Below, piece by piece: positions 41,576-54,010 of a stretch of 64,000 bases of DNA. A program made the translations under genes and the position numbers. The DNA is taken from contig JADKEH010000015.1 of assembly GCA_016718155.1 (NCBI GenBank), forward strand, positions 62,001 to 126,000, read 5' to 3'. How positions within the stretch are numbered: the stretch's first letter is position 1; each line of letters opens with the position of its first letter. This stretch comes from Candidatus Rhodoferax randersensis. GTDB taxonomy: Bacteria; Pseudomonadota; Gammaproteobacteria; Burkholderiales; Burkholderiaceae_C. The notes beneath the pieces were generated by a model. It ran no database searches. It saw only the letters and a list, made by a program, of their open reading frames with translations, and had not been told where the DNA came from.

Positions 41576-44420
41576 TCAGTGCGCCTGGTCCCAGTTGCGC
41601 CCCACCCCCACTTCGGCCAGCAAGGGCACTTTCAGCTGGGCCACCCCCGCCATCAGGCGCGGGATCTCCAGTTTGAGCCAATCCACCTCGCCCTCGGGCA
41701 CCTCAAACACCAGTTCGTCGTGCACCTGCATGATCATGCGGGTGCCCCGGCGCTCCTCGTCCAGCACCTGCTGCACCTTGACCATGCTGAGCTTGATCAA
41801 GTCCGCCGCCGTGCCCTGCATCGGCGCGTTGATGGCGGCGCGCTCGGCGCCGCTGCGCCGGGGACCGTTGGGTGAGTTGATCTCCGGGCAGGTACAGGCG
41901 CCGGCCAAACACGGTCTCCACATAGCCTTTTTCCTTGGCGCTCTGGCGGGTGTGGGCCATGTAGAGCTTGACGCCGGGGTAGCGCTCGAAGTAGCGCGTC
42001 ACGAAGTTCTTGGCGGCGGTGTTGTCAATGCCCAGGCTGCGCGCGAGTCCATACGCGCTCATGCCGTAGATCAGGCCGAAGTTGATGACCTTGGCGTAGC
42101 GACGCTGCTCGCTGCTGACTTCGTTGGTGGCAATGCCAAACACCTCCGCCGCCGTGGCGCGGTGCACGTCCATGCCATCGTGAAACGCCAGCAACAGCGC
42201 CGCGTCGCCACTGATATGGGCCATGATGCGCAGCTCGATCTGACTGTAGTCGGCGCTGGCAATCAGGTGGCCGCTTGGGGCCACAAAGGCCTCGCGCACA
42301 CGCCGGCCCTCGGGCGTGCGGATCGGGATGTTTTGCAGGTTGGGGTCGTTGCTGGACAGCCGCCCGGTGACCGCCACCGCCTGCGCGTAGTGCGTGTGCA
42401 CCCTGCCCGTTCTCGGATTGGCCAGTTGCGCCAGTTTGTCGGTGTAGGTGCCCTTGAGTTTGGCCAGGCCGCGGTGCTCCAGAATCTTGGCCGGCAGGGG
42501 AAAGTCCTCGGCCAGCTTCTCCAACACCTCCTCGTCGGTGCTGGGCACGCCGGTGGCGGTCTTCTTGACCACCGGCAGGCCGAGCTTGGTGAAGAAGATC
42601 TCGCCAATCTGCTTTGGGCTGGACAAATTGAAAGGCTGTCCGGCCAGTTCGTGCGCCTCTTTCTCCAGTTGCAGGATGCGCTGGCCCAACTCATGGCTTT
42701 GCGCCGCCAAGGTGGGCGCGTCAATCAGCACGCCATTGCGTTCGATGCGGTACAGCGCCTCGCTGCTTTGAATCTCCAACTGGTAGATGAAGTTGAGCTT
42801 GGCGTCCGCCTGCAGGCGCGGCCACAACACGCGGTGCACATCCAGCGTCTGGTCCGAGTCTTCGCACGAGTATTCCGACGCCTTGTCGATCTCCACCTGG
42901 TCGAAGCAGATCTGGTTGGCGCCCTTGCCACACAGGTCTTCAAAACTGATGCCACTGCGCCCCAAGTGACGCTCCGCCAGGCTGGCCAGACCATGGGGTT
43001 TATGCACTTCCAGCACATAACTTTGCAGCATGGTGTCGTGCGCGTAGCCCTGCACCTCGATGCCGTGGTTGGCGAACACGTGGCGGTCGTACTTCACGTG
43101 CTGGCCCAGCTTCAAACGCGCCGGGTTCTCCAGCCAGGGCTTGAGGCGTGCCAGCACCTCGTCGCGCGGCAACTGCTCCGGGGCGCCTGGGTAGCTGTGC
43201 GCCACCGGGATGTAGGCCGCCTCACCCGGCTGCACGCTGAAGCTGATGCCAACGATCTGCGCGCGCATCTCATCGAGCGAGGTGGTCTCGGTGTCCAGCG
43301 CCACCAGCTCGGCGGCCTCCAGGCGCGCTAGCCAAGGCTCGAATACCTCCCAGCTCACGATGGTGTCATAGGCCAAGGTACTTGGCGCACGGGGTTGGGC
43401 CGCAGCGCCCGGCGTGCCAGCGCTTGCCAGATCGGCCAACGGTGCTTCGTCAAACAGGCCCGGCGTTTGACCATGCGCGCCTTGCGTTGGCGCTAACCCC
43501 GGCGCCCCCACAGGCGCTGCCGCGCGATCCGGTGCGGCCGCGTCGAGCGCGCGCGCCAGGCCCTTGAACCCGTATTGCTCATAAAAAGCCCTCAAACCCG
43601 GCGTATTTTGGTCATACACCGCTATTGAATCCATAGCAGGCAAGCTATCAACCCAGCCCGTCAGATCGCAATCGGTCTTGATGGTGAGCAGTTGGCGCGC
43701 GGTGGGCAGCCAGTCGAGCGCCTTGCGCAGGTTCTCGCCCGCCACACCCTTGATGTCGCTCGCATGCGTCACCACTGCGGCCAACGATCCGTACTGTTGC
43801 AGCCACTTGGCTGCCGTCTTGGGGCCCACTTTGTCGACGCCCGGCACGTTGTCCACCGCATCGCCCACCAGGATCTGGTAGTCCACCATCAGGCTGGCAG
43901 GCACACCAAACTCGGCCTGCACGCCGGCTTGGTCGCGGCGCTTGCCGTTCATGGTGTCGATGATGGTGATGTGCTCGTCCACCAACTGCGCCAAGTCCTT
44001 GTCGCCACTGCTCACCACCACGCGCATGCCCTGTTTGGCCGCGGCTTGCGCCAGGGTGCCTATGACGTCGTCGGCCTCGACGCCGGGCACATCCAGCACA
44101 CGCCAGCCCAACAGGCGCACCAGCTCGTGAATGGGGGCAATCTGGCTGCGCAAGTCATCCGGCATGGGCGAGCGGTGCGCCTTGTACTCGGGGTAGATGG
44201 CATCGCGAAAGGTGGGGCCCTTGGCGTCAAACACGCAGGCCACGTAGGCCGCGGGCACCTCCTTGCGCAACGATTGCATCATGTTGACCATGCCGCGAAT
44301 GGCGCCGGTGGGCGCACTGGCCGGGTCACCCGGCACCGCGCGCAGGTCAGGCATGGCGTGAAAAGCGCGGTACAGGTAGCTGGAGCCGTCCACCAGCAAC
44401 AATGTGTTCTTGTCAGTCAT
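41576..44420 (-). CDS. polA: DNA polymerase I, with a single-base frameshift near the C-terminus
   Basis: About 947 aa when repaired. Domains: 5'-3' exonuclease (LLLVDGSSYLYRAFHAMPDL, VVSSGDKDLAQLVD, DAVDNVPGVDKVGPKTA), 3'-5' exonuclease-like (ELVALDTETTSLDEM) and polymerase (NLQNIPIRTPEGRRVREAFV, SADYSQIELRIMAHISGD, RRYAKVINFGLIYGMSAYGL, MIMQVHDELVFEVPE). At 41884-41885 an extra C on the plus strand (CCCGGAG for CCCGAG on the coding strand) shifts the frame after GRRLYLP; the end is then INSPNGPRRSGAERAAINAP to GVGRNWDQAH. Loss of motif C (VHDE) would be damaging, so a sequence error is likely. A GCTAT-N7-ATAGC palindrome lies in-frame at 43621-43637. Confidence 0.92.
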
Positions 44421-44484
44421 GCGCGCATTGTGCCCGCCCCGCTGGCGCTGCGCTCAAGCGGCGCGCTGGTCCTACAATGGGTCC

Positions 44485-44751
44485 ATGCGACTTCATCCTT
44501 ACCTCTGTGCCTTGTGTGTCTGTGCCATCACGGCCTGCTCCCAAACGCCCCAGGCGCCTGCGGACGCCAAAACCCAGGCAAGCCTGGAGCGCAGCGAAAC
44601 CCTGGTCACCGAGGACAGCAGCGTGCGCATCGAGGAGACACGCGTGGGTGGCCAGATCCGGCGAATCCGTGTCTTCCCGAAAGACGGCCAGGCCCCCTAC
44701 GACATTGACCCCGTGACACGCCAGCGCCTTTGGAAGATCGCGGAGTTTTGA
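44485..44751 (+). CDS. small lipoprotein between polA and thrB (DUF2782-like)
   Basis: 88 aa. Signal and lipobox CVCAITACSQ, then ASLERSETLVTEDSSVRIEE and TRVGGQIRRIRVFPKDGQAP YDID. Small proteins of DUF2782 occupy the same position between polA and thrB in other proteobacteria, e.g. pseudomonads; the assignment relies on that synteny and general size. It ends 3 bp before the GTG of thrB, so the two are co-transcribed. Function unknown. Confidence 0.65.
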   Translation: MRLHPYLCALCVCAITACSQTPQAPADAKTQASLERSETLVTEDSSVRIEETRVGGQIRRIRVFPKDGQAPYDIDPVTRQRLWKIAEF

Positions 44752-44754
44752 GCC

Positions 44755-45744
44755 GTGGCGGTCTACACGGAAGTGTCTCCCGAACAGGCTGGCGCTCTTT
44801 TCACACAGCTCAGACTCGGCACCATCACCGCCATGCAAGGCTGCGCCGGGGGCATCGAGAACACCAACTACTTTGTCACCACCGAGCAAGGCGGCCAGAC
44901 CTTCGAACACGTGCTGACGCTGTTCGAGCGCCTCTCTGCCGAGCAGTTGCCCTTCTACCTGCGGCTGATGAAACATCTGGCGCTGGGCGGCATCCCGGTG
45001 CCCGACCCGGTGGCCAACCGCGATGGCGACCTTGTGCACGCACTCCGGGGCAAGCCGGCAGCCATCGTCAACCGCCTGCGGGGAAAAAGCGAACTGACCC
45101 CCAGCGCCGAGCACTGCGCCGCGTTGGGCGCCATGCTGGCGCGCATACACCTGGCAGGCGCGGACTTCGGCCTGACGCAACCCAACTTGCGCGGCCTGGC
45201 TTGGTGGAACGAGACCGTGCCCGTGGTGCTACCCCACCTGGATGCTGACCAGGCCACGCTGGTTTGCACCGAGCTGGCGTACCAGAACCATGTGGCCGCC
45301 TCCAGCGCTTACCAGGCGCTAGCGCAAGGCCCGATTCACGCCGACCTGTTTCGCGATAACGCGCTGTTCGAAGTGGTGGACGGCAAGCCTTGCATCAGCG
45401 GTTGCTTCGACTTCTACTTTGCCGGCGTGGACACCTGGCTGTTTGACATCGCCGTGTGCCTCAACGACTGGTGCATCGACCACGACAGCGGCGACGCCAA
45501 CGCGGAACGCAGCCGCAGCCTGCTTGGCGCTTACGGCTCGGTGCGCCCGCTCACCGCGGCCGAGCGCCAATTGCTGCCGGCCATGCTGCGCGCGGCCGCG
45601 CTGCGCTTCTGGCTGTCGCGCCTGTGGGACTACCACCTGCCCCGCGAAGCGTCATTACTCACGGCCCACGATCCCACGCCGCTTGAACGCGTGCTGCGGC
45701 GGCGCGCCGGGCAACCCGTCACAGAATTGTTGTCACCCGCATGA
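44755..45744 (+). CDS. thrB: homoserine kinase (ThrB type II)
   Basis: 329 aa, of the aminoglycoside-phosphotransferase-like form found in many proteobacteria rather than the GHMP form. AVYTEVSPEQAGALFTQLRL begins the N-lobe, GIENTNYFVTTEQGG the nucleotide loop, IHADLFRDNALFEV the catalytic loop (Asp), and SGCFDFYFAGVDTWLFDIAV the metal-binding DF-like motif. It phosphorylates L-homoserine in threonine synthesis. The start is GTG 44755. Its stop overlaps the next gene's ATG by 4 bp. Confidence 0.92.
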   Translation: MAVYTEVSPEQAGALFTQLRLGTITAMQGCAGGIENTNYFVTTEQGGQTFEHVLTLFERLSAEQLPFYLRLMKHLALGGIPVPDPVANRDGDLVHALRGKPAAIVNRLRGKSELTPSAEHCAALGAMLARIHLAGADFGLTQPNLRGLAWWNETVPVVLPHLDADQATLVCTELAYQNHVAASSAYQALAQGPIHADLFRDNALFEVVDGKPCISGCFDFYFAGVDTWLFDIAVCLNDWCIDHDSGDANAERSRSLLGAYGSVRPLTAAERQLLPAMLRAAALRFWLSRLWDYHLPREASLLTAHDPTPLERVLRRRAGQPVTELLSPA

Positions 45745-46520
45745 AACTCAACATCGTTCCCGCGCGCACCGGCATGGTCTGGGCCAAACTGGGCATCAAG
45801 ACCTTCTTTCGGCAACCGCTGGCCATGGCCGGGCTGTTCTTCATGTTTATGGCGGTGCTGGCCGTGATTGGCAGCATTCCCGTGGTTGGCGGCGCGCTGT
45901 CCATGGCCCTGCTGCCGGCCGCGCTGGTGGGCCTGATGGCCGCCACGCGCCAGGCCGACGGCGGAAAGTTTCCCATGCCCACCATCTTGCTGGTGGCCTT
46001 TCGATCCGGGCGCCAGCAAACCCGTGCAATGCTGCTGCTGGGTGTTCTGTATGCGATCGGCGGCCTGATGGTGAGCGGCATCACCTCGCTGGTTGATGAC
46101 GGCACCTTGGCCAAGCTGAGCACGGCAGTGGATCAGAAGAACATCGAACAGATGCTCAGTGCCGGCGTCCCCACCGCCTTGTGGGTGTTTTTTGGTCTGA
46201 GCATGCTGCTCAGCATGGCGTTCTGGTATGCCCCAGCGCTGGTGCATTGGCATGGCGTACCGCCGGTCAAGAGCCTGTTCTTCAGCCTGGTGGCCTGCTG
46301 GAAGAACCTGGCCGCGCTGGCGATCTACAATTTGGTTTGGGCCAGCATCTTGCTCACCGCCATGGCCGTGACACTGGTCATTGCCACGCTGGTGACCGGA
46401 CCGGCAACAGCCGGCAGCGCCGTGTTTCCGGTCACGATGCTCTTGATCGCCATGTCGATGACCTCCATCTACTTCACGTTTCGCGACACCTTTGACGTTC
46501 CACCAGAAGGAGAATCATGA
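45741..46520 (+). CDS. BPSS1780-type integral membrane protein
   Basis: 259 aa with six or so hydrophobic segments: MAGLFFMFMAVLAVIGSIPV, GALSMALLPAALVGLMAATR, TRAMLLLGVLYAIGGLMVSG, TALWVFFGLSMLLSMAFWYA, LAIYNLVWASILLTAMAVTL, and FPVTMLLIAMSMTSIYFTF. FWYAPALVHWHGVPPVKSLF is the conserved signature of the BPSS1780 family, common in Burkholderiales and of unknown function. It overlaps thrB and the next gene by 4 bp each, placing it in an operon with a threonine-biosynthetic gene. Confidence 0.8.
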   Translation: MKLNIVPARTGMVWAKLGIKTFFRQPLAMAGLFFMFMAVLAVIGSIPVVGGALSMALLPAALVGLMAATRQADGGKFPMPTILLVAFRSGRQQTRAMLLLGVLYAIGGLMVSGITSLVDDGTLAKLSTAVDQKNIEQMLSAGVPTALWVFFGLSMLLSMAFWYAPALVHWHGVPPVKSLFFSLVACWKNLAALAIYNLVWASILLTAMAVTLVIATLVTGPATAGSAVFPVTMLLIAMSMTSIYFTFRDTFDVPPEGES

Positions 46521-47245
46521 GCCAACACAGTCTGCAAGGCCGCACCGAAGACGAGGTGCTGTGGTTTCAACGTCGCAGTTTTCTGCAGGCCGCCGCCGCC
46601 TGGACCAGCATGGGTGGCTTTGCTGCGGCACAGGCCCAATCGCGCAGCAACATTGTTGAACTGCGCGGCGACGCGATGGTCAATGGCGCGCGCCTGATCC
46701 CGGAGCACACCATCCAGACTGGCGACGAAATCGTGACCGGGCCGCAGTCCAACCTGGTGTTCGTGGTGGGCAATGCCTCGTTTCAGGTGCGACAAAACTC
46801 GCGCCTGACGGTCGAGCGCGGCGCCACGCTCAATGCAGTCAGCCTGCTGCGCTTGCTCAGCGGTGCCGTGGCCAGCGTATGGGGGCGTGGTGGCAACCGG
46901 CGCATCGTGACACCCACCTTGACGGCGGGCATTCGCGGCACGGGTGTGTATACCGAAATTTTTGCCAACCAAAACGGGCGCAGCTACTTCTGCAACTGCT
47001 ATGGCACGGTCGAGCTCGATGCCGGTTCGGACAGCATCGCCAGCCAGTCGGACTACCACCAGGCTTTCTGGGGCGAAGTCACGCCCAAGGCGGGTCGTTC
47101 GCTGACGCCCGCCAAAGCCATCAATCACACCGATGAAGAGCTGGAGTACCTGGCCCGATTGATTGGCCAGCGCACTGCCTGGCAAATTTCAGGCAAAAAG
47201 GGAAGCAAGGATGGCGGCGGCTACGCGCCGCAAACCATCAAGTAG
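46517..47245 (+). CDS. exported FecR-domain-like protein with Tat-type signal
   Basis: 242 aa. The N-terminus QRRSFLQAAAAWTSMGGFAA is a twin-arginine-type signal, cut near AQAQS. The body follows the FecR/LysM-associated pattern: DAMVNGARLIPEHTIQTGDE, IVTGPQSNLVFVVGNASFQV, then TPTLTAGIRGTGVYTEI (the TP.....VRGT box) and SYFCNCYGTVELDAGSD. Proteins of this kind are periplasmic; unlike true FecR it has no membrane helix, so signalling to a sigma factor is unlikely. CNC may bind a metal or form a disulphide. Confidence 0.75.
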   Translation: MSQHSLQGRTEDEVLWFQRRSFLQAAAAWTSMGGFAAAQAQSRSNIVELRGDAMVNGARLIPEHTIQTGDEIVTGPQSNLVFVVGNASFQVRQNSRLTVERGATLNAVSLLRLLSGAVASVWGRGGNRRIVTPTLTAGIRGTGVYTEIFANQNGRSYFCNCYGTVELDAGSDSIASQSDYHQAFWGEVTPKAGRSLTPAKAINHTDEELEYLARLIGQRTAWQISGKKGSKDGGGYAPQTIK

Positions 47246-47288
47246 CCTCGGCCAACCAGCCGACCCGTTTCCCAAGTGGCGCGCTAAG

Positions 47289-48461
47289 CTACTTGACGGC
47301 AACGCCGCGCAGCTTGCGCGCTACAAACCACAGCGCTGCGGCGCTTAGAAGTACGCACACGATCAGCGGCACCACCACCTGCGTGGTCGTGAAGCCTTCG
47401 CCCTTGAGCACGCGCAGCATCAAGGTGTTTTGAGCCAGCGCCGGCACCCACAGGTGCCAGGCCTCCTCACCGGTCTGGCTGAACATCGAGAACATGGGCA
47501 TCAGGGAGGCGGCCAGCATCACCACCGTGCTGTTGGCCTGCGCCTCCTTGAAGCTCTTGCAGCGAATCGCCACTGCCATCAACACCGCTGACGCGGCCGC
47601 TGCAAAGGGCAACAGCACCACCAGAAACAGGCCTACCTCGCGCCAGCCAAACTGAAACATCGCCTGCAGCGTGTCGCTGCGCAGCAGCCACTGCCCCGGC
47701 AGAAAGCTGACGCAGCTCAGCACCGCGATCAGCATACTGACCGACGCCACCGCGCCCCACTTGCCCACCACCAGGGACAGACCGGCAACCGGGTTCATCA
47801 ACAGCGGCTCCAACGAGCCGCGTTCGCGCTCGCCAGCGGTGCTGTCCAGCGCGGCATTCAGGGCGCCGGCCAACACCGCCATCAGCACCATGAACCCCAC
47901 CATGCCGGTAAATTGCGCCGCTCGGGTTTGGGTGCCCGCCAGATCGAGCTCCTGCACCTTCAGCGGTACCAGCAGCTCCGCCGACACACCCCGCACAGCC
48001 AGGCTCAGACCAACGCGTTCCTGAGTGAAACCGCGCAACAAACCGGCCACGCGCTGGGCACCAGACTGGCTTTGTTTGTTGGCGCTGTCGCTGACCAACT
48101 CCAGCTCGGGCACGTCCCCGCGCAACAGCGCGGCCTCAAAATCTTTCGGGATCCGCAGCACCGGGTCGCCCAGCTTGGAGTCACGCAGCAGCCGCTCGTA
48201 GTCGGCCGGGGCCGCCTTGATCACCCAGGTCTGGCGCTCGAAATAGTTCTTCAAACTCGGCCCGTTCTCGATGCCGACCACCACCACTTCGCGCTGCTCG
48301 GCCTTGGCCTCCAGTGATGCAATCAGGCCCGACAGCGCCAGCAACAGCAAGGGGCCCAGCAAGACACTGGAGGCAAGCACCGCCATCAGCGTGCGCCGAT
48401 CCCGCAAAGCATCGAGAAACTCCTTGCGAAACACCGCCAGGGCGTGCGACAGGGCACTCAT
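47289..48461 (-). CDS. ABC-2 type exporter permease (NatB-like)
   Basis: 390 aa. VFRKEFLDALRDRRTLMAVL opens the first transmembrane segment, a large extracytoplasmic domain follows (about 45-170), and five further segments lie from TGMVGFMVLMAVLAGALNAA to the end. EFLDALRDRRTL and GEREGSLEPLL-like ERERGSLEPLLMNPV are hallmarks of ABC-2/NatB permeases. Overlaps the ATPase gene upstream by 4 bp. Exported substrate unknown; Na+ or a small molecule by family. Confidence 0.88.
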   Translation of the reverse strand: MSALSHALAVFRKEFLDALRDRRTLMAVLASSVLLGPLLLLALSGLIASLEAKAEQREVVVVGIENGPSLKNYFERQTWVIKAAPADYERLLRDSKLGDPVLRIPKDFEAALLRGDVPELELVSDSANKQSQSGAQRVAGLLRGFTQERVGLSLAVRGVSAELLVPLKVQELDLAGTQTRAAQFTGMVGFMVLMAVLAGALNAALDSTAGERERGSLEPLLMNPVAGLSLVVGKWGAVASVSMLIAVLSCVSFLPGQWLLRSDTLQAMFQFGWREVGLFLVVLLPFAAAASAVLMAVAIRCKSFKEAQANSTVVMLAASLMPMFSMFSQTGEEAWHLWVPALAQNTLMLRVLKGEGFTTTQVVVPLIVCVLLSAAALWFVARKLRGVAVK

Positions 48462-49300
48462 ACAACACTCCCTTCGCGGGCCTGAACCGCTGGCAGCGGC
48501 GCAAAAGCCAGTTGCACAAAGGCTTCTTCAAAATCATGCTGGCCGGTGCGCTGCAGCAGCTCGGACACCGTGCCACTGGCCACGCTGCACCCTTGCGACA
48601 CCACCACCACGCTGTCACACAGGCGTTCCACCTCCTGCATGATGTGGGTCGAGAAGATGATGCACTTGGCGCCGCCTTCGGGCGTGCGCAGATAGCGCAA
48701 AGTTTCGCGCAGGGCGCGGGTGGCCAGCACGTCCAGGCCATTGGTGGGCTCATCGAGCACGATGTTGGCGGGGTCGTGCACCAGGGCACGGGCCAGCGCC
48801 GTCTTCATGCGCTCGCCCTGGCTAAAGCCCTCGGTGCGGCGCTCCAGCAGCGCGGTCATGTCCAGCATCTGCGCCAGCACCTCGGCACGCGCATGCGCGG
48901 CGTCGCGACCCATGCCTTGCAGGTGACCAAAGTACACGATGTTCTCGCGCGCGCTCAAGCGTGGGTACAAGCCGCGCGCATCGCTGAGCACCCCCATGCG
49001 GGCCACGGCCGCCTGCGGCTGCTGGCCAACGTCGATACCGTCCACCGTCATGCGACCGGCGCTAGGCGTGATCAGGCCGGCCAGCATACGCAGCGTGGTG
49101 GTCTTGCCCGCGCCATTGGGGCCCAGCAAACCGGTGATGTGACCGTCTGGCGCCGTCAGACTGACATCACGCACGGCGTGCACCAGTGTTGGCGCGGCGC
49201 GCTTGAATGACGGTGCCTTGAACGACAGCGAACCAAGGCCCGCGCGTTTGGGCGTGGCCGCAACCACAAAGCTGCGCGCCAGGTGCTCAATCTTGATCAT
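48458..49300 (-). CDS. ABC exporter ATP-binding protein (NatA-like)
   Basis: 280 aa. Walker A GLLGPNGAGKTTTLRML, signature FSQGERMKTALARALVHDP, Walker B NIVLDEPTNGLDVLATRAL, and H-loop IIFSTHIMQEVERLCDSV. An N-terminal insertion rich in basic and aromatic residues (TPKRAGLGSLSFKAPSFKRA) separates the first strand from the nucleotide-binding core. ATG 49300 overlaps the hydrolase stop (ATGA). Works with the NatB-like permease immediately downstream. Confidence 0.9.
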   Translation of the reverse strand: MIKIEHLARSFVVAATPKRAGLGSLSFKAPSFKRAAPTLVHAVRDVSLTAPDGHITGLLGPNGAGKTTTLRMLAGLITPSAGRMTVDGIDVGQQPQAAVARMGVLSDARGLYPRLSARENIVYFGHLQGMGRDAAHARAEVLAQMLDMTALLERRTEGFSQGERMKTALARALVHDPANIVLDEPTNGLDVLATRALRETLRYLRTPEGGAKCIIFSTHIMQEVERLCDSVVVVSQGCSVASGTVSELLQRTGQHDFEEAFVQLAFAPLPAVQAREGSVV

Positions 49301-50769
49301 GGTGTGCCCTGCGACGCAGGCCGCACCGGTAAGAACGCCGACGGGCGGGGAATGTTGGAGGCACAACTGACGTCGACTGCCGAGGCAGCAGCGTCGTCTG
49401 GCGCATCGACAAAACGAAACAACGCATCGCGCATGCAAGCCAGGTTCATCACGCCGTGCCCGGCGTTGGGCACCACCACGTGCCGAGCCTTGGCACCCAA
49501 GGCCTGCGCCACGCGCGCACCGTGGCGCGGCGGCGTAACGGGGTCGAGTCCGCCGCTGAGCACCAGCACCGGGGCTTTGCTGCTGGGCACGATGTAGAAC
49601 GCAGGCGGGACTTCGCCACGCGGCCAGTAGGCACACGCCTGTTGGTACAGGTCTGCAAAGGTCTGGCCAAAATCGGCACCGAGGGCCAACGGCGGCGCAC
49701 CCGGCCGGGGCTGGTCTTCGGCACACACCACCGACAGGTGCATGCCCTCGGCCAGACGATTGGGGCCGCGACCACCGAGCATGGTGCTCAGGCCCAACAG
49801 CGCCTCAAAGCGGCCCCGCTCGGCTTGCTGCACGGCATACGGCAGGGCTGCGGCCATTGACGGCGAATACAGTGGACCCCGCACGGCGCCTAGCACCACT
49901 TCACGCGTGATGCGCACCGACTGTGGCTCACCGGTTAGCGGGTGGGGCACGACCGTGTCCTGGGGCAGGCGGCGCAACACCGTTGCCCAATCCGCGCGCA
50001 AGTTGGGGTAGCTGCGCTGGCAGGTCGAGTCGCGCTCGCAGGCCGCCAGCAAGGCCTCCAGCACCGCCTGGTTGTCGGCGGAGGCGCTGGTGGGCAGCAC
50101 CATGTCGGGCGGCGCCACACCGTCGATCACGCTGCGGCGCACCGCCTGGGGAAACTGGCGCATGTACTCCAGGGCGGCGCGCGTGCCGTAGGACGCACCC
50201 ACCAGATTGACCTGGGCAACACCAAGCGCCTGGCGCACCGCATCAATATCCTGCATCGCCAGCGTTGTCGTGAAAAAGCGCAGATCGCCGTAGGGCAGTT
50301 TCTGCAATTCCGCCAGGCACTGGCGCAACAAGGCGTCGCGACGCTGCGGGTCGATCTGCTGCGCCAGCGAACCGGTCCGGTCTTCGGCACACATCAGCGG
50401 TGCCGACTTGCCCGTGCCGCGCTGGTCCACAAACACCAGGTCGCGCCGATTGCCCAGCCGGCTCATCTGCTGCACCACCATTGGCGCCACCGAAATGGCA
50501 CTCTGCCCCGGCCCACCGGCGAGCACAAACACGGGGTCCGGCAACTTGCGCCGCGCCAGGGCGGGCACCACGACGTAGTGAATGTCGATCTTGACGCTGC
50601 TTGGCTGCGCCGGGTCCAGGGCGCGCTGCAGCACGCCGCACTGCACCTCGGTCTTGATGCCGGGGACACGGCAGGGTTTGAGCTCGGCCGATGCACCCTG
50701 GGCCAACGCCGAACCGGGCAGGCTCAACCCCATGCTTGCGACCGCAAGGACACACCAAATACGCTTCAT
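49297..50769 (-). CDS. exported alpha/beta hydrolase, TAP-like proteinase/lipase family
   Basis: 490 aa. Signal peptide IWCVLAVASMGLSLPGSALA; then FVLAGGPGQSAISVAP (oxyanion region), LVFVDQRGTGKSAPLMC, nucleophile elbow VGASYGTRAALEYM (GxSxG), acid in VLSGGLDPVTPPRHG and His in VPNAGHGVM. Three Cys in the lid region (ACERDSTCQ, VVCAEDQ) suit periplasmic disulphides. Similar to Streptomyces tripeptidyl aminopeptidase-like hydrolases. Coupled to an ABC exporter, which suggests a joint role in handling a peptide or toxic compound (inferred). Confidence 0.85.
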   Translation of the reverse strand: MKRIWCVLAVASMGLSLPGSALAQGASAELKPCRVPGIKTEVQCGVLQRALDPAQPSSVKIDIHYVVVPALARRKLPDPVFVLAGGPGQSAISVAPMVVQQMSRLGNRRDLVFVDQRGTGKSAPLMCAEDRTGSLAQQIDPQRRDALLRQCLAELQKLPYGDLRFFTTTLAMQDIDAVRQALGVAQVNLVGASYGTRAALEYMRQFPQAVRRSVIDGVAPPDMVLPTSASADNQAVLEALLAACERDSTCQRSYPNLRADWATVLRRLPQDTVVPHPLTGEPQSVRITREVVLGAVRGPLYSPSMAAALPYAVQQAERGRFEALLGLSTMLGGRGPNRLAEGMHLSVVCAEDQPRPGAPPLALGADFGQTFADLYQQACAYWPRGEVPPAFYIVPSSKAPVLVLSGGLDPVTPPRHGARVAQALGAKARHVVVPNAGHGVMNLACMRDALFRFVDAPDDAAASAVDVSCASNIPRPSAFLPVRPASQGTP

Positions 50770-50851
50770 CGGAAACTTGAACTGAGAGAAAACATGGCTG
50801 CCGAGTATGCCAGCACGCGCGCCGGTCACAACAAAACCGCATTGCCCTGCG

Positions 50852-53260
<2,409 letters not shown>

Positions 53261-53282
53261 GCCCCATTGTAGAAAGCCCCCC

Positions 53283-53987
53283 ATGAAGAAACCCCTGCTC
53301 CTGCTGCTCGGCATGGCCTGGTGCACCGCCGTCTGGCCGCAGTCCTCTTGCACCAGTGACGGACAGCCCCGTGCATTGACGCTGGTCGAGCGCTTCCTCA
53401 GCGCCGACTGTGTGGAATGCTGGAGCACCCCCCCGACTGACGCCCTGCCCGCTACAGCGGCGCGTACCCTGGTGCTGGACTGGATCGTGCCCGGCTCGCA
53501 AGGAGACGACGCGCCGCTGGCGGCAGCCGCCACGCGCGATGCGTTGCTGCGCCTGCAGGCCCTGGGCCAGGCCGCACCCGCCACCACGTTGACGACCCAA
53601 CACGCCGTGGCGGCGCGCGCCGACATCCGCGTGCGCGTGGCGCAAGGCTTGGCCATCGCCGACTACCTGGGTGCCCGCATCGAATTGCGCGCACCCGGCC
53701 CCAAAACCGGCCAGCCCCCCTGGACCGCATGGCTGGCGCTGGTGGAGCACATCCCGGCCGGCGTCGAGGGCACGCCGATTGCCCGAAACATCGTCAGAAA
53801 CCTGTTCCAGCCCACATGGAATATGCGCAGAACGCTATCAAAAACGGAGCGCTTTAACTACACCGAGTTGCGCCCCATGCGCTTTGCCGAAGGGGCGCGT
53901 CCCGAGCGGCTGCGCCTGATCGGCTGGATTGCCGACGCCCAGGGCCGGGTACTGGGCGCGGCGCAAACCGTGTGCCTGCGGTCGTAA
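53283..53987 (+). CDS. exported protein of unknown function, DUF1223-like beginning
   Basis: 234 aa. Signal peptide LLLLLGMAWCTAVWP, then SSCTSDGQPRALTLVERFLS ADCVECWSTPP with two Cys spaced as in thioredoxin-like exported proteins (ADCVEC). Later segments include TLVLDWIVPGSQGDDAPLAA and WTAWLALVEHIPAGVEGTPI. I recognise no family with certainty; the Cys pair suggests a redox or disulphide role. A GCTATCAAAAACGGAGCGC repeat is embedded in frame near 53836. Divergent from uvrD with only 22 bp between. Confidence 0.55.
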   Translation: MKKPLLLLLGMAWCTAVWPQSSCTSDGQPRALTLVERFLSADCVECWSTPPTDALPATAARTLVLDWIVPGSQGDDAPLAAAATRDALLRLQALGQAAPATTLTTQHAVAARADIRVRVAQGLAIADYLGARIELRAPGPKTGQPPWTAWLALVEHIPAGVEGTPIARNIVRNLFQPTWNMRRTLSKTERFNYTELRPMRFAEGARPERLRLIGWIADAQGRVLGAAQTVCLRS

Positions 53988-54010
53988 TATTGGAATTTTC
54001 GGGCCAACAA

